NCBI RefSeq assembly: GCF_004792685.1 | Contig: NZ_SRXT01000004.1 | Span: 372,001-436,000, forward strand | Source: Sphingomonas gei | Lineage (GTDB): Bacteria > Pseudomonadota > Alphaproteobacteria > Sphingomonadales > Sphingomonadaceae | Length of the DNA: 64,000 bases | Direction of reading: 5' to 3' | Part shown: one piece after another, positions 60,598-64,000 of the stretch | Layout of the letters: each line of letters starts with the position of its first letter | How positions within the stretch are numbered: position 1 is the stretch's first letter | Made by a program: the position numbers and the translations under genes | The notes under the pieces: model-generated | Databases searched by the model: none | Told to the model about the DNA's origin: nothing | The model's input: the letters and a program-made list of their open reading frames with translations, nothing else

Positions 60598-61503
60598 TCA
60601 GTCCACCCAGTCGAGCCCGATGTCGCGGTAGAGCTCGCGATCTTCCTGCCATTTCGGGTTGACCTTGACGTGGAGATAGAGGTGCACCGGCACTCCCATG
60701 ATCCGCGACAATTCGGCGCGGGCGCGGGCGCCGATCTCCTTGATCCGCGTCCCGCCCTTGCCGAGCACGATCGCGCGCTGGGTGTCGCGCGCGACGAGGA
60801 TCTGCTGGTGGATCTCGACCGACCCGTCGGGCCGCTCCGAATATTTCTCGGTCTCGACCGCGCTCGCATAAGGCAGCTCGGCATGGAGCTGGAGATAGAG
60901 CTGCTCGCGGGTGACTTCGGCGGCGATCATCCGCTCGGTGGCGTCGGAGACCTGGTCCTCGGGGAAATGCCAGGCGCTTTCAGGCATCGCTGCGGCGAGC
61001 GCATCCTTCAATTCGGGGACGCCGTCGCCGGTCTGCGCGCTGACGAACCAGGTCTCGTCGAACGGCAGCATCTCGTTGAGCTTGGCGGCATGGCCGAGCA
61101 GGCGCGGCTTGTCGGCAATGTCGACCTTGTTGAGGATCAGGATCTTGCGCTCGGGCCGGCCGGCCAGGCTTTCGATCACCTGGCGGACCTTGGATCCGGT
61201 GCCGCCCTTGCCGTCGACCACCAAAGCGATCAGGTCGGCGCCGTCGGTGCCTTCCCATGCGGCGGCGACCATCGCGCGATCGAGCCGGCGCTCGGGGGTG
61301 AAGATGCCCGGCGTGTCGACGAGCACGAGCTGGACGTCGCCATGGATCGCGATGCCCATCAGCCGGGCGCGCGTGGTTTGCGCCTTGGGGCTGACGATCG
61401 CGACCTTCTGGCCGACGAGCGCATTGACGAGCGTGGACTTGCCGGCATTGGGCGCGCCGACGATTGCGACGACGCCGCAATGGGGGGTGGTGGGTTCGGT
61501 CAT
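60598..61503 (-). CDS. era: GTPase Era
   Basis: A 301-residue GTPase needed for 16S rRNA and 30S assembly. GAPNAGKST is G1, DTPG G3 and NKVD G4. The C-terminal KH domain has AIVLGKGGTRIKEIGARARA. Length and layout are normal. It lies downstream of rnc in the usual lepB-rnc-era order, but a broken GIY-YIG gene is inserted between. Confidence 0.96.
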   Translation of the reverse strand: MTEPTTPHCGVVAIVGAPNAGKSTLVNALVGQKVAIVSPKAQTTRARLMGIAIHGDVQLVLVDTPGIFTPERRLDRAMVAAAWEGTDGADLIALVVDGKGGTGSKVRQVIESLAGRPERKILILNKVDIADKPRLLGHAAKLNEMLPFDETWFVSAQTGDGVPELKDALAAAMPESAWHFPEDQVSDATERMIAAEVTREQLYLQLHAELPYASAVETEKYSERPDGSVEIHQQILVARDTQRAIVLGKGGTRIKEIGARARAELSRIMGVPVHLYLHVKVNPKWQEDRELYRDIGLDWVD

Positions 61504-61525
61504 TCTTCTCGCGGTTCGGGCTTTT

Positions 61526-61604
61526 GCCCTTCGACAAGCTCAGGGCGAACGGTTCTTGGGATCGCCCTCTCCCCTAGCCGTTCGCCCTGCGCTTGTCGAA
61601 GGGC
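61526..61604. repeat. Inverted repeat with GCCCTTCGACAAGCTCAGGG arms
   Basis: GCCCTTCGACAAGCTCAGGG and following CGAACGG (61526-61552) faces CCGTTCGCCCTGCGCTTGTC plus GAAGGGC (61578-61604), differing at one base. The repeat forms the 3' end of the GIY-YIG pseudogene frame, so its last residues (STSAGRTARGE) are repeat-encoded. Confidence 0.8.
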
Positions 61605-61891
61605 GGCCATCGTCTTGGCGATTGCGCGCGAGCGAGGACAGGCGTTCCCAGTCGCCGGCGATCAGCGCTTCCTTCTTCGCGCGGGTCCAGCCTTTGATTT
61701 GCCGTTCGCTCGCGATCGCCTCGTAGCGGGTGCTGAAATCGGCACACCGGGCCAAAGTCACGGGGAGACGCTGCGAGGTAAAACCCTTGATCGTGCCGGA
61801 TTGGTGGTGCGCGACTCGTGTTGCGACGTCTTCGGTGTGCGGTGTAATAGGCGCCGTCGCGGCACTTCAGGATATAAACCCAGAAGCTCAT
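61540..61891 (-). pseudogene. GIY-YIG endonuclease gene, frameshifted
   Basis: It begins MSFWVYILKCRDGAYYT, the GIY-YIG start, but after codon 17 the frame must change at 61840. Reading on from CAC at 61839 gives HTEDVATRVAHHQSGTIKGF, then TRYEAIASERQIKGWTRAKK, the family's normal second half. Two bases are missing (or one extra) at the site of the expected glycine. Thus one small UvrC-like/YhbQ-type gene is broken unless the base call is wrong. The 3' end runs into a dispersed repeat. Confidence 0.85.
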
Positions 61892-61932
61892 CGTGCGAGA
61901 CTGCTACAGGAACGAAGGGCGTTTTACCGACC

Positions 61933-62667
61933 CTATTTCGACTCCAACTTCTCCAGCAACGCCGCGGCCGCCGCCGTCTCGGCCTCCTGCTTGCTCGTCC
62001 CTTCGCCGGTCGCCTCGGGAAGCTTGCCGATCGCCACCTTCACCGTGAAGCGCGGCGAATGGTTGGGGCCCGAACGCTCGACGACTTCATATTCGGGCGG
62101 CCGGCGATTGTTCGCCGCGGCCCATTCCTGCAGCGCCGACTTGGGATGCTTGGGCGCCTGGCCCTGGGTGTCGATCCGGGAGGCCCACGCCTTGCGGATG
62201 AAGCCGCGTGCCGCCTCCAGCCCGAATTCGAGGTAGAAGGCGCCGATCAACGCCTCGATCACGTCGCCGAGCACATTGTCGCTGTCCGCGGCGCCGTCCT
62301 CGCGCGCCTGCTTGCCGAGCCGCAGATACGGGACCACGCCGACTTCGCGCGCCACTTCGGCGCAGACCGGCCCGGTCACCAGCGCGTTGAGCCGGCGCGA
62401 CAACGCACCCTCGGGCTCCTCGGCGAAACACTCGAACAGCCACTCGGCGATGACGAGCCCGAGCACGCGATCGCCGAGAAACTCCATCCGCTCGTAATTG
62501 GCCGCGGCCTGGCTGCCATGCGTCAGCGCACGCTGATAGGCGGCAATGTCACCGGGCTTGCGGCCGAAGGTTTCAGCGATCCATCCCCCCAGAGCCGGGG
62601 GGGTCAGAAGCCTTCTCCCAGCCGATCCCAGCGCGCCGCGGTGAACCAGGTCCAGGGCAGGAACCAA
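61933..62667 (-). CDS. rnc: Ribonuclease III
   Basis: A dsRNA-cleaving enzyme for rRNA processing. The signature YERMEFLGDRVLGLVIAEWL contains the catalytic acidic residues; DNVLGDVIEALIGAFYLE is the second metal site; a dsRNA-binding domain occupies the last 75 residues (KSALQEWAAANNRRPPEYEV). The start is unclear. TTG 62667 overlaps lepB by 64 bases. A CTG at 62607 overlaps the lepB stop exactly (CTGA) and would give a protein of the usual length. No ATG or GTG is in frame before the domain. Confidence 0.93.
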   Translation of the reverse strand: MVPALDLVHRGALGSAGRRLLTPPALGGWIAETFGRKPGDIAAYQRALTHGSQAAANYERMEFLGDRVLGLVIAEWLFECFAEEPEGALSRRLNALVTGPVCAEVAREVGVVPYLRLGKQAREDGAADSDNVLGDVIEALIGAFYLEFGLEAARGFIRKAWASRIDTQGQAPKHPKSALQEWAAANNRRPPEYEVVERSGPNHSPRFTVKVAIGKLPEATGEGTSKQEAETAAAAALLEKLESK

Positions 62668-63467
62668 TTGGCGCTGCCGTCGGTCGACCAGAAATTAACC
62701 ACGGCCTTGCCTTCGATATTCTCCAGCGGCACGAACTCGATGCCGCCATCGGCGTGGCTGAAGCGGCTGTCGGTCGAATTGTCGCGATTGTCGCCCATCA
62801 GGAAGACGTGGCCGGCGGGGACGGTGTAGATGCCGGTATTGTCCTTGGGATAGGTGCCCTGGTCGAGCACGTCATAGCTCTTGCCGTTGGGCAGGGTCTC
62901 GCGGAAGCGCGGGATGCTGCACACGCCGTTGCCCTCGGCATCGACATTCTGGAATTGCGGCTGGCAGCGCTCGAAATTGGGCGAGATCGGCAGCACGAAC
63001 TGCGCGACGCGATTCTTGGGGATCGGCTTGCCGTTGAGGATCAACTGGCCGCCGACCATCTGGACGCTGTCGCCCGGCAGTCCGATGACTCGCTTGATCC
63101 AGTCGGTATCGTTGCCCGGCGGCGCCTTGAACACCACCACGTCGCCGCGCGCCGGCGTGCCCGGAAAGATGCGGCCCGGAATCAGCGGCAGGCTCCACGG
63201 CAGCGAATGCTTCGAATAGCCGTAATTCCATTTGGTGATGAACAGATAGTCGCCGATCAGCAGCCGCGGCAGCATCGATTCGCTCGGGATCGAGAAGGGC
63301 GAGAAGATGAAGCTGCGCACTACGAACACGATCAGCGCCAGCTTGATCAGGAACGACGCGAGGTCGCGCCATTCGGACTTGGGCTTTTCCGCCGCCGTGC
63401 CCACCGAATAGGGCTTGGGCGCTTCGATGGCGGGCGTTTCGGGCTCTGCGGAGGGCGCGTTTTCCAT
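62604..63467 (-). CDS. lepB: Signal peptidase I
   Basis: A 287-residue inner-membrane protease that removes signal peptides. One TM helix (about 36-55) precedes SIPSESMLPRLLIGDYLF with the nucleophile Ser64; the catalytic Lys is in DWIKRVIGLPGD near 126, and GDNRDNSTDSR is box E. ATG 63467 is chosen; 12 upstream codons are in frame. rnc follows with overlap and pgi is divergent. Confidence 0.95.
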   Translation of the reverse strand: MENAPSAEPETPAIEAPKPYSVGTAAEKPKSEWRDLASFLIKLALIVFVVRSFIFSPFSIPSESMLPRLLIGDYLFITKWNYGYSKHSLPWSLPLIPGRIFPGTPARGDVVVFKAPPGNDTDWIKRVIGLPGDSVQMVGGQLILNGKPIPKNRVAQFVLPISPNFERCQPQFQNVDAEGNGVCSIPRFRETLPNGKSYDVLDQGTYPKDNTGIYTVPAGHVFLMGDNRDNSTDSRFSHADGGIEFVPLENIEGKAVVNFWSTDGSANWFLPWTWFTAARWDRLGEGF

Positions 63468-63571
63468 GGACTGTGCTCTGCTTGGGCTGGGCGGGTAGGT
63501 CAAGCGGCTGAATAGCGCTGGAAGCGCGGGGTGCGGGACGATAGGGGCAGCCTGCGTTCAAGGAGATGAAC

Positions 63572-64000
63572 ATGGCATTGCCCGACTGGTCGACGATTCA
63601 CGCCCTCAAGCCCGCCTCGCTCAAGCAATTGTTCGACAAGGATCCGGCGCGGCTAGCGGCGCTTTCGCTCGACGTGGCGGGGATCCATTTCGACTGGTCG
63701 AAGACGCATCTGACCGGGGAAGCGGTTCAGGCCTTCGCGGCGCTTGCCGAGTCGATGGGGCTCGCCGCCAAGCGCGATGCGCTGTTCGCCGGCGAAGCGA
63801 TCAACGTCACCGAAGGCCGCGCAGTCGAGCACACCGCCGAACGCGGCGAGGGTTCGCCCGACAGCGTGGCGCGGGCACGCGGCTTTCAGGCGCGGATGCG
63901 CGCGCTGATCGATGCGATCGAGGCCGAGGCGCTCGGCCCGGTTCGCCACATCCTGCATATCGGCATCGGCGGGTCGGCGCTGGGACCCGAGCTGCTGGTC
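63572..64000 (+). CDS. pgi: Glucose-6-phosphate isomerase, N-terminal part (truncated by window edge)
   Basis: 143 codons from ATG 63572, with AGGAG six bases upstream, open to the window end. INVTEGRAVEHTAER is the N-terminal PGI motif and ILHIGIGGSALGP the sugar-isomerase start. The enzyme interconverts glucose and fructose 6-phosphate, and so feeds glucose 1-phosphate to galU for EPS. An upstream ATG at 63566 is also in frame. Confidence 0.93.
   Translation, partial: MALPDWSTIHALKPASLKQLFDKDPARLAALSLDVAGIHFDWSKTHLTGEAVQAFAALAESMGLAAKRDALFAGEAINVTEGRAVEHTAERGEGSPDSVARARGFQARMRALIDAIEAEALGPVRHILHIGIGGSALGPELLV

Noticed and set aside
59914..62829. 971-codon plus-strand frame over era, GIY-YIG and rnc
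   Set aside because: It is antisense to three real genes and crosses intergenic repeats; no domain.

Overview
The window looks like part of a chromosome from a GC-rich alphaproteobacterium, most likely Sphingomonas or a close relative (inference). The reasons are the very high GC3, many TTG and GTG starts joined by 4-base overlaps, an exosortase locus of the type known from sphingomonads (XrtV), a PEP-CTERM protein of the PEP..W..M type, and a lepB-rnc-era block beside pgi. No phage, insertion sequence, CRISPR array or rRNA was seen.

Layout. 1-0.9 kb: the 3' end of map and an orphan winged-helix regulator. 1-33.8 kb: a large exopolysaccharide (EPS) region. It holds nucleotide-sugar supply (galU), an initiating sugar-phosphate transferase, six glycosyltransferase genes (one a double enzyme), the flippase Wzx, a Wzy/WaaL-type polymerase, a Wzc-type copolymerase/tyrosine kinase, a short export protein (OPX) and an outer-membrane beta-barrel. 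It also holds five membrane acyltransferase modules, a GMC-type oxidoreductase, two GH16 glycosidases, a SleB-type wall hydrolase and a PilZ protein. The parts make a complete Wzx/Wzy pathway for a polymer expected to be heavily acylated.

The most unusual element is a pair of adenylation-carrier-acyltransferase modules. In one (13030-15707) an AMP-ligase fused to a carrier domain is followed by a separate membrane acyltransferase. In the other (23908-26421) all three parts are one 837-residue protein. They look like a Dlt-like route (activate, load on a carrier, transfer across the membrane), but with an acyltransferase-3-type membrane partner.

33.9-38.9 kb: the exosortase module (xrtV, an EpsI-like gene, a small membrane accessory gene, an EpsD-like lipoprotein, a membrane protein, a retropepsin-like protease) and a PEP-CTERM substrate.

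39.0-45.9 kb (minus strand): a tightly overlapped eight-gene operon with an SPFH protein, two zinc-ribbon/DUF4178 proteins, a 48-residue membrane protein, a DUF350 protein, a 7-TM spermidine-synthase-like protein, a flavin amine-oxidase-like protein and AdoMet decarboxylase. It suggests polyamine chemistry tied to membrane maintenance. Diverging from it at 46.3-55.4 kb is a plus-strand run with a DUF805 protein, an unknown protein, a HerA/VirB4-like ATPase and a giant acidic Ala/Glu/Pro-rich protein. The giant protein ends in a PD-(D/E)XK nuclease-like domain and is split by a frameshift.

55.4-64 kb: a LysR/SDR pair, tRNA-Arg(CCG), nth, dapB, a small secreted protein, a sirtuin, era, a frameshifted GIY-YIG gene, rnc, lepB, and the start of pgi. 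Intergenic palindromic repeats of the type scattered through sphingomonad genomes occur at four places.
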